A stretch of DNA of 64,000 nt from Clostridiaceae bacterium OM02-2AC. GTDB lineage: Bacteria; Bacillota_I; Bacilli_A; Erysipelotrichales; Erysipelotrichaceae. The stretch lies in assembly GCA_003481775.1 (NCBI GenBank), contig QULU01000015.1, forward strand, positions 32,825-96,824. Direction: 5' to 3'. Position numbers and translations under genes: made by a program. Positions within the stretch are counted from its first letter, which is position 1. The number at the start of each line of letters is the position of its first letter. Below the pieces are notes generated by a model. The model did not search any database and was not told the origin of the DNA. It saw nothing but the letters and a program-made list of their open reading frames with translations. Shown piece after piece: positions 44,729-56,787 of the stretch.

Positions 44729-45055
44729 TTATATTTTAACTTTTTTAACCAATCTTTCCAAGAGTTTTTTGTTGTTTATATAATTTTCTTCATGATATTT
44801 AACGCGAACGAGTATAATCGTATCAAATTTCTCTTCAAAACTGTAAATATCCTGTACCATCATGCGTACCTGACGCTTGATTTTATTACGTACAACTGCT
44901 TTTCCCATTTTCTTGCCAACGGAAATTCCTACTCTTGCATGATCTTCTTTTCGCGGCTTCACATAAATAGCAAAGGAAGGACAGGTGTAAAATTTTTTGT
45001 AATTCATGATTTCGGCGAATTCCTGGCTTTTTTTCACACGATATTCCTTTTTCAT
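44729..45055 (-). CDS. rnpA: Ribonuclease P protein component
   Basis: A 108-residue protein subunit of RNase P. The RNR motif region is VGKKMGKAVVRNKIKRQVR. I chose the ATG at 45055, after AAGGAAG, which gives the usual MKKEYRVKKSQEF start; an in-frame ATG at 45118 would add 21 residues without a ribosome site. It follows rpmH. Confidence 0.93.
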   Translation of the reverse strand: MKKEYRVKKSQEFAEIMNYKKFYTCPSFAIYVKPRKEDHARVGISVGKKMGKAVVRNKIKRQVRMMVQDIYSFEEKFDTIILVRVKYHEENYINNKKLLERLVKKVKI

Positions 45056-45218
45056 GCAGTTCTTCCTTTCTGTCTTCCGCTTCCCTGATGCTGTTATCTG
45101 CCTGCTATACGCTTTCACAGCATCATACGCTTAATCATAGCCTAAATCAGGGGAAAAAGCAATAACGTACGACAGGAAAGCACCTGAAACAGGGGAAGCC
45201 TTTACTTTTTACAAAGCG

Positions 45219-45246
45219 AAAAAAAATCACCACAGGGTGATTTTTT
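45219..45246 (-). terminator. Terminator overlapping the rpmH stop codon
   Basis: AAAAAATCACC / GGTGATTTTTT with a 4-nt loop; the A-rich arm covers the TAA of rpmH, and the T-run follows on the minus strand. It should leave rnpA at a lower transcript level than rpmH. Confidence 0.85.
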
Positions 45247-45379
45247 ATGCTGATAACACTTTTCTACCTTTGGCACGACGACGCGCTAATACTTTACGTC
45301 CTCCTACTGTAGCCATACGGGCTCTGAATCCATGAGTTTTCTGGTGTTTTCTTTTGCTCGGTTGATATGTTCTTTTCAC
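45245..45379 (-). CDS. rpmH: 50S ribosomal protein L34
   Basis: A 44-residue basic protein, [17 protein letters not shown] at its N-terminus and ending [11 protein letters not shown]. The start codon is GTG at 45379, after GGAGGTGG. Part of the large ribosomal subunit. It is the gene nearest to oriC on the left side except for one membrane-protein gene. Confidence 0.96.
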   Translation of the reverse strand: MKRTYQPSKRKHQKTHGFRARMATVGGRKVLARRRAKGRKVLSA

Positions 45380-45435
45380 AAGAGCCACCTCCACTTCTTC
45401 TTTATCATTTTATACAAATTGAGCATTGCTTTAAA

Positions 45436-45464
45436 ATTATACATAAAAACTCTGTCAAAGTCAA
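45436..45464 (-). promoter_or_regulatory. Strong sigma-A promoter of rpmH
   Basis: Minus strand TTGACT (45459-45464), 17-nt spacer ending TATG, TATAAT (45436-45441). Confidence 0.85.
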
Positions 45465-45493
45465 TAATTCGTTAAAAATATTTGAAAATACGT

Positions 45494-45877
45494 TTATTTG
45501 TCAATCCATGCCATTTTTCGACAGAAGACATGTGTAAAAATAGGGAACAGCAGCACAATAAAGGTTGAAACCACTACAAATATAAAGATACTTGCATGAA
45601 AAAATAAAATGGTGGAGATCAGCGCCTGAAGCAGCAGCATAATACCGTAAACAATTCTGGTTTCCATACGCAGCGACATGACTGCATAAAGAAAGATAAT
45701 TCTTGCCGCTACAAGTACAGCGAGAATTCCAAAGAACACAGATAAGGAAGAAATCTTATCCGCAATTAAAACAAAGGAAAGCAGCGCCAGAAACAGTTCC
45801 AGCAGCAGACTCATCTGATAGGTTGAGCCTAGACGGTGCTGAATCGTGCGTTTTGTACTTTTTTCAAACCAATTCAT
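45494..45877 (-). CDS. Small integral membrane protein, unknown
   Basis: A 127-residue protein with four hydrophobic segments (LLLELFLALLSFVLI, VFFGILAVLVAARIIFLYAV, IVYGIMLLLQALISTILFF, ASIFIFVVVSTFIVLLFP). Start ATG 45877 after AGGAAGTGAT; the longer frame lacks a site. It lies at the edge of oriC and is not part of the conserved rpmH operon. No family recognised. Confidence 0.7.
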   Translation of the reverse strand: MNWFEKSTKRTIQHRLGSTYQMSLLLELFLALLSFVLIADKISSLSVFFGILAVLVAARIIFLYAVMSLRMETRIVYGIMLLLQALISTILFFHASIFIFVVVSTFIVLLFPIFTHVFCRKMAWIDK

Positions 45878-45949
45878 ATTATCACTTCCTATGTATTTAT
45901 CCTTTTCATTATATAGGAAGATAAAAAAGAATACAATTCCGCATTGCAA

Positions 45950-46579
45950 ATTACTGAAGTTTTCTATTATTCAAAGAGTTTTCAACAATTCACCCTCCAA
46001 CCGGTGGAAAACTTGACGCTGCAAAGCAATTTACAGCATGAATCAGCGAATATCCGAAAACCTCACAATGCCGACTGGTTTTCCACGCTTCTTCCACAAT
46101 GATAAAACCAATCGTTTTCCACCATGTGTGGAAACTGTAGAAAAGCTTTACATCTCCTTTGTTTATCGTATTTCTGATCAGTGTAGAAGGATGGAAAAGT
46201 GGAGAGTGACAATACTTGTTTTCCACTTTTCCACAGAATCATATATTCCACACCCTATTTTTCCCCATGTTTTCCATATGGAAAGCTGTGGAAAGTGGAG
46301 AAACTCCTTTATTTATCCTGTTTTTAGGATGTTTTCCTGTGGATAACAGCAGTGTGAAAATAAAATCCACTGGACATTCTTCAGAACATGACTCCTATCC
46401 GGTGGAAAACTATCATCACTGCGATGCTTTTCCTGCTATACACAAATAATTTCCATTTTCTCCTTGAAACACGGCACTTTTCATCGCTCTCTTTGAATCC
46501 CTTCATCTTAATCAGAATAGCCGTGGTATTTTTCCACAATCTATAGTAAAATATAAGGTGCATGAAAAAGGAGTCGTTT
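45950..46579. other. Replication origin region upstream of dnaA (oriC, left part)
   Basis: A 630-bp region without genes and rich in DnaA boxes on both strands. Clear ones are TGTGGAAAC (46127-46135), TTTTCCACA (46227-46235), TGTGGAAAG (46287-46295), TGTGGATAA (46338-46346, perfect TTATCCACA on the minus strand) and TTTTCCACA (46530-46538) just before dnaA. Many near-matches of TTCCAC lie between. Transcription diverges here: leftward for rpmH, rightward for dnaA. Confidence 0.9.
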
Positions 46580-47938
46580 ATGTCTAATTTTGCCAAGGTA
46601 CAGCTTGAGCAGATCTGGCAGAAGACACTTCAGCTCATAAATGAAAGTGCGCATTTTGATGATGCCGTATTCAACGCATGGTATAAAGAAGATTCTCATC
46701 TCTTTGATATAGAGGATGATTTTGCGACCATTGTTGTTCCTTATAAGATCAACAAGCAGATTATGATGGATTCCATTGATCTGATTCAGCAAAAGCTATC
46801 TGATGTACTGGATATGAAAGTCTCCTGTCAGATCCTGCTAAAGAGCGAAGTGGATATGCTTCAGCCATCATCTGTCATTAAAAGAAGAAATGAAATCTTA
46901 TTTGAAGACAAAGTAAAAAAAGAGTATACCTTCGACAGCTTCGTCGTAGGAAAAAACAACCGGGAGGCTAACGCAGCGGCATTATCCGTATGCTATTATC
47001 CCGGAAAATTCAACAACCCGCTGTTTATATTCGGAAATTCCGGACTGGGAAAAACCCATCTGCTGCATGCCATCGGAAATTATGTTAAGGCAAATAAGCC
47101 GGATGAAAAGGTTTTGTACATTTATAGTGAGGATTTCGTCACGCTGCTGATTGAGGCGATGAAAAACAAGACGGTTGAGGACGTTAAAGAGATGATCTGT
47201 TCGGTAGACTATCTGCTGATCGATGATATTCAGCGTCTGAAGCAGAGCACCTCGCAGGAAATCTTTTTCAATATGTATAACAAGCTGATTTCCGACAACA
47301 AACAGATCGTCATTACCAGTGATATTCATCCCACGGAGCTAAAGGGGATTGAAAACCGTCTGATTTCACGTTTCTCCAGTGGTTTATCCGTATCGGTAGG
47401 CTCTCCGGAATTCGAAACTGCGAAAGCTATACTGCAGAAGAAGATGGAAGGCCGCAGCGATGAAATCATGATTGATGACGAGGTTCTCGATTATCTGGCA
47501 ACCCGCTTTGCGAGTGATGTCAGAAAACTGGAGGGAACACTCAATGAGCTGTTCTTCAAAGCAATATTATACAATCCGGAGCGTATCGATATCACTTTTG
47601 CGAAAGAGATATTTAAAGAAAATCTAATCGTTGTCAAACAGGAGGATGAATTAACGCCGAAGAGAATTAAGAATGCGGTATGCGAATATTATGGTCTGAC
47701 CAGAACTCAGATTGAATCAAAATCGAGAACAAAAAATATCGCCAATGCACGACATATCGCAATTTATCTATGCAGAACACATCTGGAAATGCCGTTTGCC
47801 AAAATCGGTTTTGAATTTGGAAATCGTGACCATTCCACGATCATGTCCTCTTATGAAAAAATGATGAAGCTGTTGAAGGAAAAAGAAACCTTTCAGCAGG
47901 CAGTCATGCAGATTGAACGTAATCTGGGGATAAAATAG
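46580..47938 (+). CDS. dnaA: Chromosomal replication initiator DnaA
   Basis: A 452-residue initiator. Domain I at residues 1-90, Walker A FGNSGLGKTHLL near 150, Walker B LLIDDIQ near 215, and the DNA-binding signature NRDHSTIMSSYEKM near 415. I chose ATG 46580, 7 nt after AAAGGAG, which starts MSNFAKVQLEQIW; an ATG at 46562 is in frame but overlaps the ribosome site. A DnaA box directly upstream suggests autoregulation. Confidence 0.97.
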   Translation: MSNFAKVQLEQIWQKTLQLINESAHFDDAVFNAWYKEDSHLFDIEDDFATIVVPYKINKQIMMDSIDLIQQKLSDVLDMKVSCQILLKSEVDMLQPSSVIKRRNEILFEDKVKKEYTFDSFVVGKNNREANAAALSVCYYPGKFNNPLFIFGNSGLGKTHLLHAIGNYVKANKPDEKVLYIYSEDFVTLLIEAMKNKTVEDVKEMICSVDYLLIDDIQRLKQSTSQEIFFNMYNKLISDNKQIVITSDIHPTELKGIENRLISRFSSGLSVSVGSPEFETAKAILQKKMEGRSDEIMIDDEVLDYLATRFASDVRKLEGTLNELFFKAILYNPERIDITFAKEIFKENLIVVKQEDELTPKRIKNAVCEYYGLTRTQIESKSRTKNIANARHIAIYLCRTHLEMPFAKIGFEFGNRDHSTIMSSYEKMMKLLKEKETFQQAVMQIERNLGIK

Positions 47939-48088
47939 GTAAGATATCCACACGTTTCAACTTTTCATCCACAGCAAAATTTGTTAAAATAAGCCTATGT
48001 TCAAAGTGTTTTCTTATCTTTTCCACACTTTCCACATACTTATTATTGTTTATTTACTTATAAAAAATAAAAGAAGGGAGCATCACCC
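47939..48088. other. dnaA-dnaN spacer with second DnaA box cluster
   Basis: A 150-bp stretch with TATCCACAC, CATCCACAG and two TTCCACA-type boxes, followed by a very AT-rich run before the dnaN ribosome site. As in Bacillus, the AT-rich part next to the boxes may be the DNA unwinding element. Confidence 0.75.
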
Positions 48089-49207
48089 ATGTACTTTAAG
48101 GTGTCTAAAAAAGAATTCTACAATGCACTATCTGTGGCATCCCGTGCCATCTCTACGTTTTCACCACTTCCTGCGTTCTCCGGTATTAAAATCGACGCAA
48201 AAGAAGACTGTCTGATTTTAACCGGAAGTGATTCCGATGTATCCATTCAGACAAAGCTGACAAAATCAGAAGAATGCGTACTTGAAATTCGTGATATGGG
48301 ATCGATCGTTATTGAAGCCAAGTATATTCTGGAAATCGTACGTAAGATTGATGCAGATGAAATCGAGTTTGAAATGATTGACGGTTCTCTGACAAAAATC
48401 AGCGGCAACACAGCAGAATTTCGTATTAACGGAATGCGTGCAAATGAATATCCGGCAATCGACTTCTCCAAGCCGAAGGAATGCTTTGCATTAAAAGAAG
48501 AAACATTGAAAAAAGTCATTTTGCAGACCAGCTTTGCGACAAGTGACAAAGAAACCCGTCCGGTATTGACCGGTGTGAATTTTCACTGTGAAGGTAACAC
48601 CCTGAACTGTGTTGCTACCGATTCCTATCGACTTGCGAAGAAAACCATCGATATCAAGGAATCCCTGAACTTTAATATTACCATTCCTGCAAAATCCCTA
48701 TCTGAGGTTGTTAAAACACTGGAAGGGGAAGGAGAGGTAGAAATTGCCGTCAATGACAAAAAGGCGCAGTTTATCATCCATGACACGATTGTCCAGACGC
48801 GTCTGATTGATGGCGTATATCCGGAAACAAGCCGATTGATTCCTTTGCAATTTGACTATGAGCTGACGATTGATTCTCGCGATCTTCTCAATGCTATTGA
48901 TCGTGCCAGCTTCATTAAGAATGACGGTGTATCGGTAATTAAATTCAGTCTGAGTGAGCAGGAATGCGTGTTATCCAGCAAATCCGTAGAGGTCGGCTCC
49001 TCCACTGAGGTTTTAAGCAGTGCCAGCTTTACTGGAAGCTCTCTGGAAATCAGCTGCAATGGAAGGTATGTGTTCGATGCGATCAAAGCATTGAGCGGCA
49101 GTCTGGTGACCTTCCGCCTATGTGGAGAAATGAAGCCGTTTATTATCAAATCAGTAGATGACGATAACGTTCTGCAGCTTGTTCTTCCTGTCAGAACCTA
49201 CGCTTAG
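48089..49207 (+). CDS. dnaN: DNA polymerase III beta subunit (sliding clamp)
   Basis: A 372-residue clamp of three homologous domains; FKVSKKEFYNALSVASRAIS at the start and a final VLQLVLPVRTYA, the typical C-terminal peptide. It keeps the polymerase on DNA. Starts after AAGAAGGGAG. Followed by an intrinsic terminator. Confidence 0.97.
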   Translation: MYFKVSKKEFYNALSVASRAISTFSPLPAFSGIKIDAKEDCLILTGSDSDVSIQTKLTKSEECVLEIRDMGSIVIEAKYILEIVRKIDADEIEFEMIDGSLTKISGNTAEFRINGMRANEYPAIDFSKPKECFALKEETLKKVILQTSFATSDKETRPVLTGVNFHCEGNTLNCVATDSYRLAKKTIDIKESLNFNITIPAKSLSEVVKTLEGEGEVEIAVNDKKAQFIIHDTIVQTRLIDGVYPETSRLIPLQFDYELTIDSRDLLNAIDRASFIKNDGVSVIKFSLSEQECVLSSKSVEVGSSTEVLSSASFTGSSLEISCNGRYVFDAIKALSGSLVTFRLCGEMKPFIIKSVDDDNVLQLVLPVRTYA

Positions 49208-49215
49208 CCTATCTG

Positions 49216-49244
49216 GCAGCACGGTGAAAGCCCTGCTGCTTTTT
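49216..49244 (+). terminator. Terminator after dnaN
   Basis: GCAGCA / TGCTGC arms (49216-49221 and 49234-49239) with inner GG/CC, then TTTTT. Confidence 0.8.
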
Positions 49245-49382
49245 CTATGTTTTTTAACAAAAGTAGACCTTTTTAACGGCACGAGCGCAACGTTTGAAAA
49301 ACGAATAAAATTACATGTGTAAAATGATGCAGAAAAGTTTGAAAACCATAGGAAAAACTAACAAAAAAGCCTTTAAATATGA

Positions 49383-49388
49383 TATAAT
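49383..49388 (+). promoter_or_regulatory. Extended -10 promoter of yaaA-recF-gyrBA
   Basis: TGATATAAT, 28 nt before the yaaA start; no good -35 found. Confidence 0.55.
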
Positions 49389-49415
49389 ATATAAGAATGT
49401 GAAAGAGGTTTTATA

Positions 49416-49619
49416 ATGGATATAAAGATAACCGGTGAATACATAACATTAGGTCAGCTGCTTAAAATGACGGATTTTATCCAAAGCGGCGGTGAAGCAA
49501 AATTTGCGGTGAAAGCCCTGGCAATCAAAGTGAATAGAGAACAGGAAAATCGCAGAGGACGCAAGCTGTATGCAGGCGATGTCATCGAAATTGAGGGCAG
49601 TGTATTTACTTTGTCATGA
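49416..49619 (+). CDS. yaaA: S4-domain protein YaaA
   Basis: A 67-residue S4-like RNA-binding protein located, as usual, between dnaN and recF. Motif LGQLLKMTDFIQSGGEAKF is the S4 helix pair and VKVNREQENRRGRKL the basic loop. It overlaps recF by 4 nt. Confidence 0.93.
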   Translation: MDIKITGEYITLGQLLKMTDFIQSGGEAKFAVKALAIKVNREQENRRGRKLYAGDVIEIEGSVFTLS

Positions 49620-50716
49620 GATTGGAAACACTTCGTCTTCATGATTTTCGCAACTATGCAGATGTAAATGTCAGCTTTTCTGACGGTATCCATATTCTGA
49701 CAGGGAAGAATGCGCAGGGAAAGACCAACCTGCTGGAATCTATTCTTTATTTGTCAACGACCAGATCCCATCGAACCAGTGAAGATAAAGATCTAATCAA
49801 AGAAGGTGAAGAGGCCTTCTTTATTAAAGCCTTGATTGCAAAGGAACAGAAAACGGAGGAAATTCGTGTTGCAGTAAATGAAAAGGGAAAAAATCTTTTT
49901 ATTTATCAGAATCCCGTGAATCGCGTTAGTGATTTTATCGGGGAATTTAACTCCGTGATGTTTTGCCCGGATGATATGAATCTGTTTCAGGCCTCTCCTC
50001 GCGTCAGAAGACGCTTTGTGGACATGGAACTGAGTAAGATAAGTAAGAAGTATGTATCGACGCTTTATGTCGCTTCACGGCTCTTAAAAGAGCGGAATGC
50101 ATATCTGAAGCAGGAACGGGTGGACCGCTCGTATCTGGAGGTCTTGACCGCCCAACTGGTAGATGCATCCGTTGTCATCATGAAGCAGCGGCATTTCTTT
50201 CTGGAGGAGCTGTTGGAAAAATGCAGGACGTTTTACCGTCAGCTTTCCAATGACGATACGGATATCACGGTTCGCTATCTCAGCTGTGTACCCTTTTCCG
50301 ACAGGGAAGAGGAGCTGAAGGAAGCCCTGCTGAAAAAGTATCAGAAGCATCAGGAGCGTGATCTGCTGTTGAAACAGACGACTGCCGGTATTCATAAAGA
50401 GGATTTTATCTTTGAAATGAATGGCCGCGAACTTGTCAGCTTTGCTTCCCAGGGACAGAAGCGAAGTGTTCTGCTGGCATTGAAAATCGGTATGATTCAT
50501 ATGATTCATGAAATCATACAGGAATATCCGGTGCTTTTGCTGGATGATGTGTTTTCGGAGCTGGACAGCTACCGGAAGAAAGAATTGTTAAAATCTCTGC
50601 CGAAAGAGGTGCAGATTTTTATATCCACGACAGATGTTGTGGAGCTTGACGATATGAAAAGTGATCGCAGAGTCACGTTGTGGAATGTGAACAACGGTAC
50701 AATCGAGAGATGTTAG
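49616..50716 (+). CDS. recF: DNA replication and repair protein RecF
   Basis: A 366-residue SMC-like ATPase with Walker A GKNAQGKTNLLES near residue 30, signature FASQGQKRSVLLAL near 268 and Walker B LLLDDVFSELD near 302. It loads RecA at gaps with RecO and RecR (recR is also in this window). Start overlaps yaaA. Confidence 0.97.
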   Translation: MRLETLRLHDFRNYADVNVSFSDGIHILTGKNAQGKTNLLESILYLSTTRSHRTSEDKDLIKEGEEAFFIKALIAKEQKTEEIRVAVNEKGKNLFIYQNPVNRVSDFIGEFNSVMFCPDDMNLFQASPRVRRRFVDMELSKISKKYVSTLYVASRLLKERNAYLKQERVDRSYLEVLTAQLVDASVVIMKQRHFFLEELLEKCRTFYRQLSNDDTDITVRYLSCVPFSDREEELKEALLKKYQKHQERDLLLKQTTAGIHKEDFIFEMNGRELVSFASQGQKRSVLLALKIGMIHMIHEIIQEYPVLLLDDVFSELDSYRKKELLKSLPKEVQIFISTTDVVELDDMKSDRRVTLWNVNNGTIERC

Positions 50717-50724
50717 GAGGATGA

Positions 50725-52671
<1,947 letters not shown>

Positions 52672-52687
52672 GGAGGTGTAAAGGAAC

Positions 52688-55198
52688 ATGGATTTAAACA
52701 AGGAAAAACTGATTCAGGTAGATATTTCAAAAGAAATGAAAACCTCCTTTCTGGACTATTCAATGTCTGTAATCGTAGATCGTGCACTGCCTGATGTTCG
52801 TGATGGAATGAAGCCTGTTCATCGCCGTATTCTGCATGCGATGAATGAGTTGGGAATCGTAGCGAGTAAGCCGTTTAAAAAATCAGCGCGTATCGTTGGT
52901 GAAGTAATCGGTAAGTATCACCCGCATGGTGATACGGCTGTATATGATGCCATGGTTCGTATGGCACAGGATTTCAGCTATCGTTACATGCTTGTACAGG
53001 GACATGGAAACTTCGGTTCCATGGATGGTGACGGTGCTGCGGCAATGCGTTATACCGAAGCTCGTATGTCCAAGATTGCTATGGAAATGATGAAGGATAT
53101 CAACAAGGATACGGTTGACTTCATACCCAACTATGATAACGAGGAAACTGAGCCGGCTGTGCTTCCTGCCAGATTTCCGAATCTGCTGGTAAATGGTTCT
53201 GTCGGTATTGCTGTAGGTATGGCGACCAATATACCGCCGCATAATCTAACAGAGACAATCGATGCGACCTTTGCCATTATGGATAATCCGGAGATTTCTG
53301 TCGTGGAGCTGATGGACAATTATATCAAGGGTCCTGATTTTCCAACCGGTGGTATTATTCTGGGAAGAGCCGGAATTCGTCAGGCCTTTGAAACAGGTCG
53401 CGGCTCCATCATGGTGCGCAGTAAGCATCATCTGGAGGATATGGGGAACGGTAAGACAAGAATTGTTGTGACTGAAATCCCTTATCAGGTAAATAAGGCG
53501 AATCTGATTACTAAAATTGCGGATTTGGTAAGAGAAAAGCAGATTGAAGGTATCACCTATCTGAATGATGAATCAAACCGTGAAGGAATTCGTATCGTCA
53601 TCGAGCTGCGTAAGGATGCTCAGCCGGATGTCATACTGAATCAGCTGTATCGTATGACACAGCTACAGACCTCCTTCGGTGTCAATATGCTTGCACTGGT
53701 AGAGAAAACACCGAAGCAGATGGGTATTCGTGAGGCACTGCAGCATTATGTGAATCACCAAATCGATGTAACGGTGCGCCGTACAAAATTTGAATTGAAA
53801 AAAGCCGAGGATCGAGCTCATATATTGGAAGGTCTGCGCATTGCTTTGGATCACATAGATGAAATTATTCATCTGATACGTTCCAGTCAGAATGATGCAG
53901 AGGCACGAGCAGGTCTGATGGAGCAGTTTAAGCTGACAGAGATTCAGGCAAATGCAATTCTGGAAATGCGTTTACGCCGATTGACAGGGTTGGAGCGCGA
54001 TAAGATTGAAAATGAATATCGTGAGCTGATGGCTACGATTGCCGATTTGCGTGATATTCTTGCAAATCATGACCGTGTTCTTGCTATTATCCGTGATGAG
54101 CTGACAGAGGTTAAAAGCCGCTTCGGTGACGAGCGTCGTACTGAAATAAGTGAAGCTGATTATGATATGCAGGATGAGGACCTGATTCCTGTTGAGGATG
54201 TTGTTATCACGATGACAACAAACGGTTATATCAAACGTATGCCGACTGACACCTACCGTACACAGAACCGTGGAGGTCGCGGTGTAAAGGGGATGTCTGT
54301 AAATGAGGATGATATTGTTGATCTGCTGATTACGATGTCCACGCACGACTATCTGATGCTGTTCACCAATCTTGGCAAGGTTTACCGAATCAAAGGATAT
54401 AAGGTACCGAATTCAGGAAGAACGGCAAAGGGTCTTCCGGTTGTGAATCTGTTAAATCTGGATAAGGAAGAGAAAGTGCGTGCACTTGTTCCTGTTCGTC
54501 CGGATAGTGAATCCTCCTTCCTGCTGTTCGTTACAAAGAACGGTCTGGTGAAACGTACACCGATGAGTGAATTCGATTCCATTCGACAGAATGGAAAAAT
54601 AGCTATTACGCTTCGCGAATTTGATGAGCTGGTCGGAGTGAAGGAAACTACCGGAGATGATGAAATTATAATTGCCGGTTCCAATGGTAAGGCAGTGCGA
54701 TTCCATGAGGATGATATCCGTGCTATGGGACGTACAGCAAGTGGTGTGAAGGGCTTTAATGTGGATGGCTCTATCGTTGTTGGAGCCGCTACTTCAAAAG
54801 AGGGAACGCATCTGCTGGCTGTTAGTGAGAATGGCTACGGTAAGCGTACAGCAATTGAAGAATATCGATTGACAACACGTGGAGCGAAGGGTGTTAAGAC
54901 GATCAATGTTACCAATAAAACCGGTGAGCTGGTATCTGTTCGCGCTGTAAATGGTGATGAGGATGCTATGATTGTTACAGATTCCGGTATTATTATCCGT
55001 ATCTCTGTTGGGGATATTGGTATTTACAGCCGTAATACACAGGGAGTTAAGCTGATCAATGTCGCAGATGAGGAGTCTGTTGCCAAGGTAGCTATCGTTG
55101 AAAAGGAAGAAGAGCCCGAAGATGAAGTTGTCGGTGACACTTCAGAAAACAATGAGGAAAATGCAGAAGAGATAATTGACAATCCTGTAGAAGAATGA
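52688..55198 (+). CDS. gyrA: DNA gyrase subunit A
   Basis: An 836-residue breakage-reunion subunit. Catalytic tyrosine in [11 protein letters not shown] near residue 122; quinolone-resistance region begins with [11 protein letters not shown] and carries Thr-Ala-Val at the usual Ser83 neighbourhood. The GyrA box [10 protein letters not shown] lies near 528, and the tail is acidic (EEEPEDEVV). Its last codons contain the -35 element of the serS promoter. Confidence 0.98.
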   Translation: MDLNKEKLIQVDISKEMKTSFLDYSMSVIVDRALPDVRDGMKPVHRRILHAMNELGIVASKPFKKSARIVGEVIGKYHPHGDTAVYDAMVRMAQDFSYRYMLVQGHGNFGSMDGDGAAAMRYTEARMSKIAMEMMKDINKDTVDFIPNYDNEETEPAVLPARFPNLLVNGSVGIAVGMATNIPPHNLTETIDATFAIMDNPEISVVELMDNYIKGPDFPTGGIILGRAGIRQAFETGRGSIMVRSKHHLEDMGNGKTRIVVTEIPYQVNKANLITKIADLVREKQIEGITYLNDESNREGIRIVIELRKDAQPDVILNQLYRMTQLQTSFGVNMLALVEKTPKQMGIREALQHYVNHQIDVTVRRTKFELKKAEDRAHILEGLRIALDHIDEIIHLIRSSQNDAEARAGLMEQFKLTEIQANAILEMRLRRLTGLERDKIENEYRELMATIADLRDILANHDRVLAIIRDELTEVKSRFGDERRTEISEADYDMQDEDLIPVEDVVITMTTNGYIKRMPTDTYRTQNRGGRGVKGMSVNEDDIVDLLITMSTHDYLMLFTNLGKVYRIKGYKVPNSGRTAKGLPVVNLLNLDKEEKVRALVPVRPDSESSFLLFVTKNGLVKRTPMSEFDSIRQNGKIAITLREFDELVGVKETTGDDEIIIAGSNGKAVRFHEDDIRAMGRTASGVKGFNVDGSIVVGAATSKEGTHLLAVSENGYGKRTAIEEYRLTTRGAKGVKTINVTNKTGELVSVRAVNGDEDAMIVTDSGIIIRISVGDIGIYSRNTQGVKLINVADEESVAKVAIVEKEEEPEDEVVGDTSENNEENAEEIIDNPVEE

Positions 55199-55204
55199 TA
55201 TAAA
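55176..55204 (+). promoter_or_regulatory. Promoter of T-box/serS within the end of gyrA
   Basis: TTGACA (55176-55181), 17-nt spacer, TATAAA (55199-55204). The -35 and spacer are gyrA codons; the -10 begins right after its stop. Confidence 0.8.
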
Positions 55205-55214
55205 ATAATAAAAC

Positions 55215-55435
55215 GTTGAAAAGGTCAAGTAATAAAGCAGACTACTTTCAGAGATATAACGGTTGGTGTGAGTTATAATAGCTGCTTATGAAATCCGCCT
55301 TTGAGTGAATCAATGAACTATGAGTAGTTGATTACGGTAGCACCGTTATAGCTATGAGTGGGTATATCTATATAGATATATCAAAAAGGGTGGCAACACG
55401 AGGTATCGTCCCTTTATGGACATACCTCTTTTTTA
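55215..55435 (+). promoter_or_regulatory. T-box riboswitch for seryl-tRNA synthetase
   Basis: A 5' leader with Stem I features (CAGAGATATAACGGTTGGTG) and a UCC triplet (55294-55296) before GCCUUUGAGUG, the place of the specifier codon, matching Ser. The T-box sequence AGGGTGGCAACACGAGG (55387-55403) precedes the terminator GAGGTAT / ATACCTC (55400-55406 and 55422-55428) and T-run. Uncharged tRNA-Ser should favour readthrough. Confidence 0.93.
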
Positions 55436-55455
55436 TATTCTAGGAGGTTATGATT

Positions 55456-56742
55456 ATGCTTGATATGAAATTTTTACGCGAAAATCCTGAAATTGTTAAA
55501 GAAAACATCAAGAAAAAATTTCAGGATCACAAGATTGAGCTTGTTGATAAAGTGATTGCTATGGATAAGGAGAATCGGTCTCTGAAGCAAAGAGGAGATG
55601 AACTGCGTAGCAAAAGAAATGCTATGAGTAAGGAAATTGGCGGATTGATGGCAAAGGGCTTAAAGGATGAAGCAAATGCCATAAAAGCTAAGGTTCAGGC
55701 CATGGCTGATGAAATGAAGGAAACAGAGATCAAGGAAGCTGAACTTGCTGAAAAAATTAAGGAAATGATGATGCAGATTCCAAATATCATCCATCCGACT
55801 GTACCAGTTGGTAAGGATGATTCAGAAAATGTTGAGCTGCAAAAATATGGAGAACCTTTGATTCCGGATTTTGAGATACCATACCATACTGAAATTATGG
55901 AAAGATTCGATGGTATTGATTTGGATAGTGCTAGAAAGGTTGCAGGAAACGGATTCTATTATCTGATGGGAGATATTGCTCGTTTGCATTCTGCTGTTAT
56001 TTCATATGCACGTGATTTTATGATTGATCGAGGATTTACATATGTTGTTCCTCCGTTCATGATCCGCAGTAATGTTGTTACAGGTGTCATGAGCTTTGCG
56101 GAGATGGAGGGAATGATGTATAAGATTGAGGGAGAGGACTTGTACCTGATTGGAACCAGTGAGCATTCCATGATTGGAAAGTTCATTGATACGATTCTGG
56201 ATGAGAAAAAGCTTCCTTATACCTATACGAGCTATTCACCTTGCTTCCGTAAGGAAAAAGGTGCGCACGGTATCGAAGAGAGAGGTGTCTACCGTATTCA
56301 TCAGTTTGAGAAACAGGAAATGATTGTTGTCTGCAAGCCGGAGGAAAGCGCTGACTGGTTTGTAAAGCTGTATACGAATACCGTTGATCTATTCAGGAGT
56401 TTAGATATTCCAGTAAGAACCTTAGAGTGCTGCTCAGGTGATTTAGCCGATCTTAAAAACAAGTCTGTTGATGTTGAGGCATGGAGTCCTCGTCAGAAAA
56501 AATATTTTGAAGTGGGTAGCTGTTCTAATTTGACCGATGCTCAGGCAAGACGTCTTGGTATTCGTGTTAAGGGTGAGAATGGAAAATATTTTGCTCATAC
56601 GTTAAATAATACAGTTGTTGCTCCACCACGTATGTTGATTGCATTTTTAGAGAATAATTTGAATAAGGATGGAAGTGTGAATATTCCTGAAAAATTGCAG
56701 CCTTATATGGGTGGTACAAAAATTTTAATGCCAAAGAACTAA
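55456..56742 (+). CDS. serS: Seryl-tRNA synthetase
   Basis: A 428-residue class II synthetase. The N-terminal coiled-coil arm lies at about 25-110 and class II motif 2 in FRKEKGAHGIEERGVYRIHQ near 250; GTSEHSMIG precedes it. Start ATG 55456 is 8 nt after AGGAGG; the ATG at 55450 is too close. Regulated by the T-box upstream. Confidence 0.96.
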   Translation: MLDMKFLRENPEIVKENIKKKFQDHKIELVDKVIAMDKENRSLKQRGDELRSKRNAMSKEIGGLMAKGLKDEANAIKAKVQAMADEMKETEIKEAELAEKIKEMMMQIPNIIHPTVPVGKDDSENVELQKYGEPLIPDFEIPYHTEIMERFDGIDLDSARKVAGNGFYYLMGDIARLHSAVISYARDFMIDRGFTYVVPPFMIRSNVVTGVMSFAEMEGMMYKIEGEDLYLIGTSEHSMIGKFIDTILDEKKLPYTYTSYSPCFRKEKGAHGIEERGVYRIHQFEKQEMIVVCKPEESADWFVKLYTNTVDLFRSLDIPVRTLECCSGDLADLKNKSVDVEAWSPRQKKYFEVGSCSNLTDAQARRLGIRVKGENGKYFAHTLNNTVVAPPRMLIAFLENNLNKDGSVNIPEKLQPYMGGTKILMPKN

Positions 56743-56750
56743 GTGTATAG

Positions 56751-56787
56751 AAAAGGGTGATTTTATATGAAATTCACCCTTTTTTTG
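56751..56787 (+). terminator. Terminator after serS
   Basis: AAAAGGGTGA / TCACCCTTTT arms (56751-56760 and 56774-56783), then T-run. Confidence 0.9.

Noticed and set aside
45950..48088. CRISPR-like repeats in the origin region
   Set aside because: The recurring TTTTCCAC words are DnaA boxes with irregular spacing on both strands.
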